Of a DNA stretch of 64,000 bases, positions 14,799-26,108 are shown piece by piece. Origin of the DNA: Tubiluchus corallicola (taxonomy: Eukaryota > Priapulida > Priapulimorpha > Priapulimorphida > Tubiluchidae); contig JAQGDQ010000214.1 in assembly GCA_030141605.1 (NCBI GenBank), forward strand, positions 5,001 through 69,000. The letters are read 5' to 3'. The notes beneath the pieces are model-generated. The model made no database searches. It was not told where the DNA came from and saw only the letters and a program-made list of their open reading frames with translations. Numbering within the stretch: position 1 is the first letter of the stretch; the number at the start of each line of letters is the position of its first letter. The position numbers were made by a program, and so were the translations under genes.

Positions 14799-17423
14799 AT
14801 GAATGTTGATGCATCTAAGCCATCTACTACTAGTTCAAGCCGTGGTTTTGAGGCTTATCATCGTATCAATTATTTGTACCAGGTGGGTTTTACTGAAGTG
14901 GCTATTTTTGAAGTGACGTCGTAAATAATATTGAATACGTCCGTCTGTTATTTGCTCAAGAGTAGAATAATTATTAATAAACTAAAGTTTATGGCATCTA
15001 ATTAACCAGACACTAACAACTGTAACAATTACTAACATAATCGTAATAACTAATATTTAATAATATACTGCTACAAATGACATAGAGAGTAGCCCGAACG
15101 CAAAGCTACCATACAACTGTTTTGTTCCATTATTATTAAAGCTAATGGTTTGTTAAATTTATTTGTTTATCTATAGGCTGCCCATTTAATTGCTTCACAA
15201 AAACCACAAAATATTGACATGGCAAGCTCTTACATTCATGTCTTGAAGTCTGTTCGCAACAGAAGAGTACTCAAAATGTAAGTTTTATCTTTGACAGGCT
15301 TTTGAAGTGATAACTGAATTGAATATGACTATCACTTTATAAAATCTGGCAATTATTTAGCTGAAATGTAAAAATGAGTGTTTATCATAGTGTTAAAAAT
15401 AAAATAATGTAAAGATAGTCTCCATGATCTTTTGGTCCATTATCAACATGTATTGAAGTCTAGTACTACCTGAAACAGGCATCTTTCAAGACACTGTGAC
15501 ACTAAAACACTACAAAATCAGCAAAATAAATAAACAAAATTCACGGTAAGAGACAGGCAGGCATATTTTTACTTGACTCCATTAAATCTGGCACTGAAAA
15601 GAAGGTTTTTTAAGCAAGATCAGACTTCATGAACATTGCATACATATTTTGAATTTTTCAAAGACTGTCATATAATGACAAAGGTAATGTTGAAAGGCTG
15701 CAGCTGTTAGTGTGCAAGGCTTGGAAGATGGAAGAAAAGTAGGTGATATTGAAGCCAGTCTTGAACTATTACTGAAACAGATGTTGACATTCTTCTGTGG
15801 AAATGGTTTTTACTGGTCATGTTTGGAAGAAATTAAAAATCAGCAACAGTCCTACTTTTCGTGTGAGCTATTTCTTGCATAGTCCACCCCAGTATTTTAC
15901 ATGTTTTTTATTGTGATAGTGATCCTCACATAAAGCGGACAATCTGTAAGAAATGCAGTGCTCTTCTTATTCCTGGTCTAACGTCTTCAGTGAGAGTAAA
16001 ATCAAAAGGTGAGCCTTTTCTTCTGAAACTGTTATATACGTTCTTGTATTATATCTTAATTAATGTCACTTCTTGGTTGTTGCTGCATCATTATTGTTGG
16101 TGGCTTTGCTATTGGTAATGTTAGTGTTCAGAGTGTAAGTTGTGGTTAGTGTGGGCAATGTTAGAACAGTTTTAGAACTGTAAGGTCAATGTGTAGCACT
16201 CAATTTGGGATGCTGATGTATTGAAAAATTTTTGACCTTGGATTAAAATCTTTACGGTTGGTCACCTAGAAAAATGTGAATGATATCAGCCCAAGTAAAT
16301 ATTAGGTAAATTGAATGTGCGATCATATTGAGTTAAAAGATCATCAAAAGAAAGCATTGTCAGCATACCACAGGTACTAGAGTCTTTTTATGACTTCAGA
16401 AGATGTACACAAAACTTTACAGAGTGTCCAATACCAATATCCAGTACTATCAATTCAAATCTGTGTTATAGATTATTTGAGATTAGCCACTTAAATGTCT
16501 TTGTTCTTGTGTTACATACATCATTGACACATATCAGTGCCAAATAAATGCCAGTTTATTGTTGCTGTATTATCCTAAATGTTTGGAGAACCACAGAAAG
16601 GAGGGTCGCATCCATTACAGTGTACCATAAGCGGGCATTCTTATTTTGTTGACCAGGCCTATTTGTGAGAGGAAAAAAATGAAATGCACGTGGAGCATTG
16701 CATACTTACCTGAAGTTCTCTTGAAAATGTAAGCTACAGTGTGACACGTCTTTGCTCCAGTTTATGCACCAGGAGAATACAGAAGAATCCAAATTGCGAT
16801 GTTGGACCTTAAACTCTTTGAGGATACTAAAGCTTGTCTTTCAAAATATACGCAATGGGGAAAATGGTACGCTGACTGTGAAGCAATAAGCCAGCACTTG
16901 ATTACATCTAGAAGAAGATTGTCACAAAATGTCACCTTTACTTATAAATACTTATTTTGGTATCATTGGCTTTAACAAGATATTTAGTAATTTTTAATGT
17001 GCAGTAGAATTACAATGCGTAGCATAATTTATTAAATGCTGGCTCCTATCACATCAGTGAGTCAGTGACGTTCTTGATGCCAGGAATAGATCTCAGACCT
17101 TGTTGTGTAACTTTTGTGACAGAAAAGAGCTATTAAAAATTCTGATAGTGCACAGTTAATTGCTGGGTTTGTTTTGTTTGACCTTGCACAATGAGCGAAG
17201 TACGTTTATCATTCGTTACGCATATTATGTACTTTCAGGCAAGAAAAAGAAGTACACGGTCGTCAAGTGCTTGAAATGTGATACCGTTAAGCGTTATTGT
17301 CATAACCCTAATCATCAACTGTGGCAAGATAAACCGGAAGCGGATGCTGCGATGGCTTCTGTAACTGACTGTAGAGGTGAAGCATTTGACAATATACCTG
17401 CACCTGAGTCCAATGCCACCTAG
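14799..17423 (+). CDS. RPP21: RNase P protein subunit p21 (RPP21), 4 exons
   Basis: Exons 14799-14882, 15177-15277, 15920-16008 and 17239-17423 join in phase through GT-AG introns to 152 codons; human RPP21 is 154. RPP21 is a zinc-binding protein of nuclear RNase P, which trims 5' leaders from tRNA precursors. The N-terminus has the family pattern YHRINYLYQ-AAHLIA. Exon 3 encodes CKKC followed by LLIPGL, and exon 4 encodes CLKC followed by NPNHQLW, supplying the four zinc-ligand cysteines and the conserved His-Leu-Trp tail of the Rpr2/RPP21 fold. The ATG at 14799 is the first in frame (TTG and CTG occur upstream). Intron 3, about 1.2 kb, is the longest. No lesion is seen. The duplicated GC-rich segment upstream probably serves as promoter. 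Confidence 0.93.
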
Positions 17424-17599
17424 TGGCATGGAAAAGTCAATATTTCATATATCATGGTAAGCATTTTAATTTGCATAAATCTTAGTAAATCAGTGTGTTA
17501 GAAGATTGTATAGCTATTGAAACATGGAAACTGTGACCATCAGTGGCAACTCAATTATCTAGAAATTTTGGATTAAAGCCTGAAATGTAGCACAAATGG

Positions 17600-17855
17600 C
17601 TAGCAGTGAATAGAAAACTGAAAATTTGTGTTTCTTGTTTCATATTTTTTCTGTTTGAATGGGTGCACTATGAACATCAGTACACGTAGTACTATAAAGC
17701 TGTAACTTGTTGAATGTGCCCACAGCTCCTGTGCATTGCTCAAGGACTTCATCCTTTCAGGTTTGAAAAATATCTTGGCTTGTAGCAAGGTCAAAGGGAA
17801 GTTTGTTAAAGCAATAACACCTTATTGGTGTCCTAAACGTCGTTAGGAGTTGGCT
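17600..17855 (-). pseudogene. Ty3/gypsy reverse transcriptase fragment, downstream half
   Basis: Read on the - strand from 17855 downwards, the sequence encodes SQLLTTF followed by an LPF motif, which in Ty3/gypsy reverse transcriptases comes directly after the first catalytic-Asp block. The upstream half lies at 24535-24836, and the MULE sits exactly between them. The frame then meets stops and degrades. This is an old retrotransposon relic ending about 0.2 kb from the RPP21 stop codon. Confidence 0.7.
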
Positions 17856-17864
17856 TTCCTGGTC

Positions 17865-17928
17865 GCGAAATTTTTTTTGCAACTGAGTTCCGGACAGATT
17901 ATTTCCCTCATTAGCATTAACCAATCAG
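17865..17928 (+). repeat. MULE left terminal inverted repeat
   Basis: 64 bp, the reverse complement of 24462-24525 with three mismatches. It contains ATTAACCAATCAG, a CCAAT box. Here the octamer of the other end is mutated from ATTTGCAT to ATTAGCAT. Confidence 0.92.
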
Positions 17929-19044
17929 ATTCCTCAAACAGCCATGACTACACACATGTAAACAATGGCAGGCGTTCGTCAACCACGTGCACATGTTTAC
18001 ATAACATCGGGCACTCACTTCAGTGCACTGTTGCCTGTTAATTGAACAGGGTAGGCCATGCTGTCAGCCCTTGCGCTCGGTTGGAAAAGAAGGCTAGAAA
18101 ATGTAGATTTATTTGGAACTAATAGAAACTAGTCCTTGGGAAATTTGGGGTGCTCTTTTTCAGGATATACTGTACAAAACCGCAGTTCATTGCCTTTCGC
18201 AATGTTCCATGGTCCAATAAGACTAAGAGGCCACAGTATACTATTAGTGTCAGTCTGTGGGCATACATCAGGGAAATAATACGGTCAGATTCGCCTGATT
18301 AGACTATGGCATTAACCCTTAAATGCAGTACTGCTGTAAAGTCCCTCGGGAGAGATCTCGACTCTCAAGATGGCATTTGAAAAGCCACAATCTCTCCTAT
18401 GAGACTACAGTAAGTGTTCAAACGATTTTCATGAATTTTTCCGAAATCTCTCAAATTTCTCTCGACAGTGGAGGGGTGCACGAGGACCTTTTGGGGAAGG
18501 GGGTCGAGTGGACCTAAATGATGACTTTGAGCCCTTGGCATTGCCCTCATGCCAAGTTGCAAGTTCTGTCAGCCATGTTTTTTCCCTCAGTCCCACTTAG
18601 GCTAACTAATTTCAAATCCATCTTAATTTAGTCATCTTAACCCTTAGTCATAGGGTTTTGAAAAAGGGTGCTCCAAAATTGGTAGCAGGTTCAAGTTTTG
18701 GTGGGCAAAAACATATATACCAAAAGGCAATCTAAGTCTTCATTTCAGAACCTTTCGGCCCCTCTGTAGGAAAATTTCGACACCTTATATTCTTGAGGAC
18801 AGCTCATAAAAGAAAAAACATTCTTTCTTTCACCATGTTCACATTGAACTATTCTTCATTTATTTTCAACAATCTTAACTTGTAACAAGACGGAATTTTG
18901 GTCTAAGGACTTCAAACAAAATATGTAAATTGTTTGAACTCTACGGAGATCGTTACCTGATTAATTGTTAATAGGCAGTCTAGTGATTACTGGATATAAC
19001 GTCAATGTCCAATCACCAAATGTAAATTAACGCAAAACAGTAAA
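17929..19044 (-). other. MULE 3' region, possible C-terminal exon
   Basis: The downstream exons of the transposase gene should lie here. On the - strand, 18562-18365 is open and includes LPQKVLVHPSTVERN, which resembles the motif-poor tails of some MULE proteins. I cannot place its splice sites, so it is only a candidate. A Cys-Lys-His that could complete the SWIM finger occurs near 17990, but its reading phase does not fit the upstream donor. Confidence 0.3.
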
Positions 19045-19990
19045 TACCGTATATACTCGCATATAAGCCTACATCGCATATAAGCCGACCCCCTAAAACT
19101 GCTTTAAAATGGCCAGTTTTTGCAAAAACCCGTATATAAGCCGACCATCAACTTGTCTAATTTTACTCCATACCCAATCAACAAAATTGATCCCTTTTTG
19201 TCACATTTTGTTAATTGGGTATTTTTGGTTCATAGAAATTTTTTACTATAAAGATGTAAAATGCTTACTTTTATGTTACATACTAGAAGAAATAGAAGAA
19301 ATTATACATTTTGATATGAATAAAGAAGAAAATATTTTGTTTTCTATTTATTCACAAAAAATTATAACATTTCTGTTTGTTCTTAAAAATAATTAGAAAC
19401 CTTCAAAATCATTGTCACTACCACTCTCATCGTCTCTGTCTCAAACTTATAGAGTGTCTGTGCAGAAAACGTGTACACCAACCTGTGGAAGCAGTGAACC
19501 CTTCATATTTATTGGCTTGTGCAATCTTGAGGGCTTGCAAACGAACACTTAGCCGAGACACTCCATATCCATTTTGTCTCTGGGCTTCAAACCACTCGAA
19601 GATCTCCTTCTCCATTTCTGGGTACTGTCCATGTTTTGATCCCCTGTTCGCACGTTTGGCCTTAGGTGCAATATCCAGTGATGTATCCTTTTTCCATCGT
19701 CTGACATTGCTTTCATCTACACCAAACTTTCTTGCTGCCTCCAGGTTGCTTGTTTCTTCAGCGGCCTTTTCTAAAAAAAAAGTGGGTGGACGGCGATCCC
19801 CCTCCAATACACCACTGGTGACACACAACCAAATAAAGAGTCAGATAGCGATGAAAATGTGTGGCTGGAAAATTGGCATTAGTGTCTGTCCTTGTGTTCA
19901 TTTTGTTTCATGCGCATATAAGCCGACCCCCTGATTTCAGTATTGTATTTTATAGTTCTAAATTCGGCTTATATGCGAGTATATACGGTA
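19045..19990 (-). mobile_element. pogo-type element nested in the MULE
   Basis: Terminal inverted repeats CCGTATATACTCGCATATAA lie at 19047 and, as reverse complement, ending at 19988. Both are flanked by TA (19045-19046 and 19989-19990), the TA target duplication of the Tc1/mariner-pogo group. Subterminal copies of CATATAAGCCGACCCCCT occur at both ends. At about 0.94 kb it is too short for a full transposase and encodes only a DNA-binding region. Confidence 0.88.
19427..19828 (-). CDS. CENP-B/pogo-type DNA-binding domain fragment
   Basis: An open frame of about 130 residues inside the pogo-type element. Around residues 25-47 it has a helix-turn-helix (AARKFGVDESNVRRWKK) and further on a second HTH of the CENPB/Tc5 type ending near WCTRFLHRHSISLRQR. 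These two domains normally form the N-terminal DNA-binding half of pogo and Tigger transposases, which recognises the element's ends. The DDE catalytic half is missing: the frame stops about 380 bp before the left terminus. The first codon in the open frame may not be the true start. The protein cannot transpose DNA by itself, but if made could occupy transposon ends. Likely an internal-deletion derivative. Confidence 0.75.
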   Translation of the reverse strand: MCVTSGVLEGDRRPPTFFLEKAAEETSNLEAARKFGVDESNVRRWKKDTSLDIAPKAKRANRGSKHGQYPEMEKEIFEWFEAQRQNGYGVSRLSVRLQALKIAQANKYEGFTASTGWCTRFLHRHSISLRQRR

Positions 19991-20157
19991 ATTACTACAG
20001 AAATCAACACTTTTGTAGGTTTATTGAAATTAAAGCTGCGTTCAAATCATGAAATCTAAAGGATGTAAATCACAGTGAAATTTGTATGATAGCAAAATAA
20101 AGCTTTAACACTGACAAAACAGTTTTCTAATCAGAATTACAATTTATAAGCAATATA

Positions 20158-20779
20158 CAGGGTGTGCACAAAGTAAAGCCCCATTCCCAAGGTAATGAAG
20201 GGATAGTAAGAAGGCAGGTTAGTGGGAGGCGCCATAGACTGTATTTCACCAGCAGGTCTGTGTCTTTTTACTGGCAAGTCCCAAGCTTCACTTCAAGAAG
20301 TTAATGATCGACATTTGGCAAACAGTTAATGTTCCTCCAGATACCTGAAAATGTAGTAATGATACGTCTTACCGGCAACTTCGGTTCTGCACAGAATAAG
20401 TCTGACTCTGCATACATCAACACTATGGCAAATGACTGTCTGTCCCATATTTGCGACTCAAATAGGTGACTGGCATATCATTGCCCTCACCATCTTCTTA
20501 GGATAGGACTGCACCAAGACCGGTTATAGATGCGTCAATTATAGATGTTTGTGACATCCTTTGTGTTGTACTACGTAAACATAATCGGATCTCTTCTCCA
20601 AGATTCGAAACGAAACGAAACTGTAACGAAAAGAGTAATGTGAATATCATTAATGTGAATCATCACAAAATTGCACTTGCACATAAAACTTTAAGTTGAC
20701 AAGAAAAGAATTTCCATATCTGTTATTTTCTTCAATTGCTAGCAAGATAAAAGTGTTAACATCTTTTTGGACCACCCTG
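20158..20779. mobile_element. mariner-like MITE, 0.62 kb
   Basis: The ends are CAGGGTGTGCACAAAG and, on the other side, the reverse complement of CAGGGTGGTCCAAAAAG, each flanked by TA (20156-20157 and 20780-20781). CAGGGTG termini with TA duplication are typical of Tc1/mariner-group MITEs. No transposase remains. It landed 18 bp inside the intron after transposase exon 5 of the MULE. Confidence 0.65.
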
Positions 20780-20799
20780 TATTTACAAAAAGTATTTAC

Positions 20800-23700
20800 C
20801 TGTATTTCCCATCTTGCAAGAGCACATTCCAACATCCATATCGACTGAGTACATCACACTTGTGTCCTTCTCACTGGGCACTTCATAGACACTAACAGCA
20901 ACATTTCTGATGAGACTGTGGTCAATTTTTGAGCAAGAGTTCACATTCACCAGGAAGCGAGAACGAAGATCACGGTCCAACCGGTTGTTGGCAATGTCAA
21001 GCAATCGTCGTTCGTAGTATGCCTCAAGCCGTGAGATGACAAAATCAACCAACTGAACAACATTGTAGGCCTTTGTACGCTGTAGGATCTGATCTTTCAA
21101 AATTCTCATTCCCGCTTCAGCATAATTATTCGTGTTGTTCCTACGGATAGGAAGGTTTGAGCGATAGCACAGAGCCCATGATTTTATCCGGCCCATAATA
21201 CTATCCAAGTGCTTTTGAACCTTTTCATATCGCTGAAGTGTCTATTCTCCCTGAGCTTCCTTATAAGCCACATCCAGTTGCTCAACTGTGTCACAATAGA
21301 CCAGTTTCTTAAGGATCCAAAGAAGTTTAGGATCCTCTTTTTTACACCGTTCTTGGACTCCCATAAGAAGCGCCAGAATGCTTGTAAAATGTGAAAAACA
21401 CATAGCAGGAGTGTTGAACCAGGATAAACCTCCTGCAGTGCCTGCTGTTCCGCTTGACTGTCATCAGTCATTATCACTTCTGCGCCCTGGCACCCTCGAC
21501 CAAAGTGTGATGCCTGACTGAGTAGGGCATTGTAACAGCGAAGGCTCGCTGTGATTGTTGCCTTACTTTCAGAGGTTGTAATCAGTACTCCTAGTGGTAC
21601 TCCCCCTGCTACGCTATGTGTAAGTATTAGGAACACACGGCATCCTTGCCTGTCCATATTTCCGGATGAATCTATGAACATAATTTCAGCGGCGGATTTG
21701 ATGGAGTCATGTACACGCTTCATAAGCGGTGTAACAATGGCAATGGCAGCTTGGTTTTCTTGTGTAGTAGTCATGTCCAAACATCTTTCGCTAAATCTTC
21801 CTTTTAATTTAGCGAGTTTGTTTTCAAGCTGCGAGAAAACCATTCCCCCACTTGGTTCACCATATTCCTTCTTGAAAGTAGCATAGTACAACCTAAAAAA
21901 GCAGAAAACACAAAAGGTCAGAGCCTGAAGAAGTGTCAGAAACATGACAAAAGAACTTTGAAAACATGAGTGCCTAAGGCGACATTTTTTTGATACATTC
22001 ATTACTGAGCAAGCTGCAATCGTGTCCAATTCCTACTTTCAGTTGAAAAATGTCTGTTGTCAAAATAAGAACTGGTAGCGGAGTGAAGTCACATGAGGTA
22101 CACCACATTTCTTGATTAAGCTCTAGGACCTCCAGAGGAGTCTTTTGACCACGTACCAAATATTCATTATAATCAGTTCAGCTTTAATGAGGTTTTTACG
22201 TATTACTTTCAGCAGGGTATTTATCAATAGGATACTTTAAGAGTCTTATCTCAGGAATCCTGAGATGAGGTAATCCTGTTTCCAGGGTCTGACGAGTGAG
22301 TCCCGTCAATATATCTTGCCCACTCGGCGACTCTGGGGACGAGGTTGTGGCATACCAGTGGAGAGTAGTGTTCCCAGTGTAAAACATTACTTACCTATAG
22401 CGATACTGTACATCAGGACATATGGCTCAGTCTCCACTTTTGACCACATACTCTTCTGGATCCTCCATTTGAAGGTCAAACCTGTGCAACTCAAGTGCCT
22501 TCGATGGGGTGTAGCCATTCTCAAACAATTGCAAGATATTTTGTTTGGTTGGTTCTGCAACATCTCGGTGTTTGAGTACAGCAGATGCCATGATAGGATG
22601 GTTATGCCGGAACTTGATCTTGACTGTCATTGGATAATTGGGCAGATGTGGGTCTTCGGAACTGAAATTCATAAAGAACATAATACAATGTAATTCCGAA
22701 TACCATCTGTGCTAAACCTGTTGAACTACAAAAAGAGGAGTAAAATATTCTTTCTATGCATACAACATCATTCCTTAAAAGTTGTTGGGAAAATTAGAAT
22801 GGCACATTCACTTCAACAAACATTTCAAAATAGGCAAACATGAAGAAAAGATGAGCATGCCATTTTAAAGGACACACCTCGATTTATTTTCTTCAGTAAA
22901 TACATATACTTTGCCTAGCTGTAGAGGAAACCTGAATTACTTACCGGTATTTCCTTTTATGCCCATCGATGTTAAAGAAACTTGTATTCTTGACTTTAAT
23001 CTGCAACCCAGCTGGGCAATTAGTATTCTTTCCAGCATGTGGCCCTTGCCCTTTGGTCTTTCTGGTCCTGTGATGGCAGAAGTAATCAACCTGTCAAATG
23101 TATGTTTAAGACACATGTAAACGATGCATCCCTTTAACCCTTCAACAACACTTGCTGCCTATTCTTCAGAAAAGGTACATCTTGACAATGGTTAAGGCTA
23201 GACAAAGAAAATACAAGTTTAGCATCAGTGCCTGCATCAGATTTAGTCTGCAGAAGTTGTAGACTGGAAAATGCAGGACAAGCAGTATGGTGTGGGTATA
23301 TGGGGGCACATGACATTACACTACAGGGTTGGGGCCACTTTTTTCATGCAGTCCACTAAATTCAAGTAAAGTCACAGGTGGGCGAGTGGCAACTTTTACT
23401 TACACGTATTTGCACAGATACAAACTATGATTTTGACCGTGACCATATAAAAACTTACTTTGAACTTGACTTTCTCTCCTGAACACTTTTCTGTCTTCAG
23501 AACTCGATATGTAGTACAGCTTTTCTCTTGGAATGACTTTAACCATAATTTTGCCTCTTCTGCTGCTGATATGGGAAGGTGAAGTATGATATCAAACCCA
23601 TGCCCCGAGTCAGGATTATGCACTAACTCACACAAACAATGGCTGAAGTCATCAGGTAGAATTTCCTGAAAGTGATAGGAAAAATCTTAAAAGATCTGAA

Positions 23701-24428
23701 GAAAGAGCTTTAAATTCCATAACTAGCATCTCACACAGGCCGAACCTGACTATAATCACAATTTATATATCCTCTCGAGTTACAATACATCCAGAATCTC
23801 TCACAGGTACACACGTGTGCATCTCTACTGAGCAAGCTATACAAAGTCTCACAAGGCTACAAAGGCAGAGGTTGGAAAGTACTGTGTCTCATAATGCTAC
23901 TCTAAAGTCTGGTGTAAGACGACTAAGTATTCTGTTGCCACACTTGTTAACAGGCTCTTTTACATAGTTTCGTTGACTATTTACAAATTTGTCCAACTTT
24001 CTCAAAGTGGTGGACCATAGATATAAATGCTTTTTGAAGACAAATGATAACATTAAAATTACTAGGTCTATACACACTATATGGCACACCCTGTATATTT
24101 TTAAGAACACAAATGTACGTCTACGTTTCCTACATACGATAAGGTATACATGCAATTACAGGCGAAAAGAGCGCACACAGGAGAAAAGTAGTAGACACAT
24201 ATCTTTTATCGCTGTACGAAAAAAAAATCGGTTTTGAGGTGCACAAAAGTTCTTTGTAAACAAACTTTATGTATGATTTTCGAGAGACAAGGCCCAGTGA
24301 GTGATCTATAGTCTTACACCGCCACCACATTTAGCCATTAGTTAGCAATATAATCTTACCGCAAATGAAGAAATTTCAGAGTATTTGCCAGGTTCCTTCA
24401 CATAGAACTCACACACGTGGACCGCCAT
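20800..24428 (-). pseudogene. MULE transposase gene, spliced but inactivated
   Basis: Exons on the - strand: 24428-24360 (starts ATGGCGGTC), 23665-23459, 23090-22945, 22661-22395 and 21892-20800; all phases agree. Exon 3 encodes a FLYWCH/FAR1-like zinc-binding start (DYFCHH ... NTNCP). Exon 4 encodes the HNHPIMASAVLKHR region. Exon 5 encodes the MULE catalytic domain: first Asp in FIDSSGNMD, second in IMTDDSQ, the C-x2-H of LLLCVFHI, and a Glu in NNYAEAGMR. It ends in CSCKMGNTG, the first half of a SWIM zinc finger, so a further exon is expected. Lesions: in-frame TGA at 22427-22429, a frameshift near the T6 run at 21338-21343, and TAG at 21242-21244. Transcription would start inside the right TIR. 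It cannot now make a full transposase. Confidence 0.85.
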
Positions 24429-24461
24429 CTTGCTCTGAAGCGCCCCTGAACAACATAGACG

Positions 24462-24525
24462 CTGATTGGTTAATGCAAATGAGGAACATAATCTGTCCGG
24501 AACTCAGTTGCAAAAAAAATTTCGC
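24462..24525 (-). promoter_or_regulatory. MULE right TIR with octamer and CCAAT box
   Basis: The 64-bp TIR, read towards the transposase gene, contains ATTTGCAT (octamer element) followed at once by AACCAATC (CCAAT box), ending 34 bp before the start codon at 24428. The start itself lies in CAAGATGGCGG, a YY1-type initiator context. The TIR therefore probably doubles as transposase promoter; this is inferred from motifs and position. Confidence 0.6.
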
Positions 24526-24534
24526 TTCCTGGAC

Positions 24535-24836
24535 CAGGTGTATCGACTAATCTCCAGACTTGGCATCCAGTTTGGAAAAATAACGTGCTCCATGAAACTT
24601 GTGGCTCAGTTCTTCCGATGTTGGTTGTTTATGTGGACATCGCTTCACTGTTTCGTTGAGTTTAGCTGGATCAAGAATTCTCTAATGCTGCCATCACCTG
24701 TGACTGAGTATGTTAGACTTGAATACCGGTCTGTGTGTTTTTCTGCACCTCGGATAACCCCTAAATCTTCTATCCTCCTGAGCTCCTTTTCCAGTGGATA
24801 GGCCATTTCCTGTGGAACTTGTATTTCCATTGCTTA
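24535..24836 (-). pseudogene. Ty3/gypsy reverse transcriptase fragment, upstream half
   Basis: On the - strand this encodes the start of a Ty3/gypsy reverse transcriptase: a region with PLEKELRRIEDLGVI, then LDPAKLNE, then the first catalytic Asp in SKLDAKSG, ending at SIH by the MULE insertion point. There is a frameshift near 24680 and an in-frame TAG just before the MULE. Retrotransposon relic; no protease, integrase or LTR is seen beside it. Confidence 0.75.
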
Positions 24837-25327
24837 TCTTTCAAACATTCAGAGGAGTGATTCAACATTGTGCATCCTTGGATGATGACAATATCTTTGC
24901 CACCAACAAATAGTTGAAAATTGCTCTTCTAATATCACAAGTTTTCACACAACTGAACTAACTGATACCATTATATAAAACAAATTTTCCATTTATCAGT
25001 TTAAGCAGTTGCAACTTGTTTGTATGCCATGTATGTACAACTTGTATATGCTTACATGCATAAACGCAGCAGTACAATACTACAATGTACGAAAATTACA
25101 AGGTTATGTACTTGTGACAAATGAATGAGTGAGTAAACAAGTAAAAAAATTTAAATGATGAAGCACGATTTTGTCAAGCTAAACGCTTAATTCTAGTAAT
25201 ATAGAAAAATCAATAATGACAATCGAAATATATAACAATCATACAAGAGAAACCTGTAGCGGAATGGCTTCATTGGCATGGAATAAATATGTAAAAGATG
25301 TATAGAGAAATGTAAATTTTATATTAC
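24837..25327. other. no gene seen
   Basis: AT-rich DNA between the gypsy relic and the interrupted exon that ends at 25328. It may be intron of that gene; no exon is recognised. Confidence 0.4.
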
Positions 25328-25601
25328 CTAATCCAGTGGGTACAAAAGTGTCCCATTTCTGTTGTATAAACTTTGATACATCTAATTGCACCACTGCATG
25401 GGTCGGCTTTCTCTTTCCATGATTAGGGTTGGCATTTCCCGACCCGGGATCGCTTGACCGGGAAACGGGAACGGGATTGGCGCAATCCCGGGAAACGGGA
25501 CGGGAAACGGGACTGGACGGGATTGAGGGAAAACAGTGATGTTTGAGCTAATGATGAACTTTGACAGACCATAAATACCAACAAAAAATAAACAAAAACA
25601 C

Positions 25602-25732
25602 TATACTCGGGGCCACGCCATGTTTATAGTAGTTGACTGAGTTCTAAATATGTAGAGTATGTACTGACATAACGAGTTTAGTGTTTAGAAGCTAATCACT
25701 TACAATATAATTCTGGCGTGGACCCGAGTATA
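25602..25732. repeat. small foldback MITE inside the hAT element
   Basis: TATACTCGGGGCCACGCCA at 25602-25620 is the inverted partner of TGGCGTGGACCCGAGTATA at 25714-25732, with one mismatch. The 131-bp unit lies in the 3' non-coding part of the hAT element, so it is a nested foldback element or an internal hairpin of the transposon. Confidence 0.55.
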
Positions 25733-26108
25733 TACATAATTAATTACTAATACAAACGCATGTAATATTCTTTCTAAACTAGAATAGAACATAATTAATT
25801 ACATTGATATCGATATGATGTGCGATTGCGATGCGATGCGATACTATAGCACGATGGCATGAGAAAATACAGACATGCCATTGTGATTTTAAATTGAGAT
25901 TAGCATAATAATAATCATCCATCAGTCAGCAAGAAGAGCACAGAAAAAGGAGAGACAAACTTTGACAAGACAAACTACTCAAACAACCAAAAGTTATCTT
26001 TTAGATGTAAGCTCAAATTTCAAATCCAGTCTGTCAGTAGCAGTACAGTACCCCTTGTCCGTACTCCGTACTCCAACTCCAAGAAAGTATTGCATAAAGC
26101 CGACATAT

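Larger units (their letters stand above)
17865..24525 (-). mobile_element. Mutator-like element (MULE), 6.66 kb
   Basis: The ends are 64-bp inverted repeats starting GCGAAATTTTTTTTGCAACT, differing at only 3 of 64 positions. The flanking 9-mers TTCCTGGTC (17856-17864) and TTCCTGGAC (24526-24534) match at 8 of 9, the 9-bp target duplication usual for Mutator-like elements. The insertion splits a gypsy reverse transcriptase whose frame resumes on the other side, confirming the boundaries independently. Inside, reading on the - strand, is an intron-containing MULE transposase gene. A pogo-type element (19045-19990) and a mariner-like MITE (20158-20779) are nested within it. Confidence 0.9.

Noticed and set aside
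17940-18020. Last SWIM exon of the MULE (Cys-Lys-His near 17990)
   Set aside because: No acceptor gives the phase required by the exon-5 donor, and a stop lies just upstream in that frame.
22196-22387. Extra exon of the MULE gene at 22196-22387
   Set aside because: Exon 4 splices in exact phase to exon 5, so this stretch is intron.
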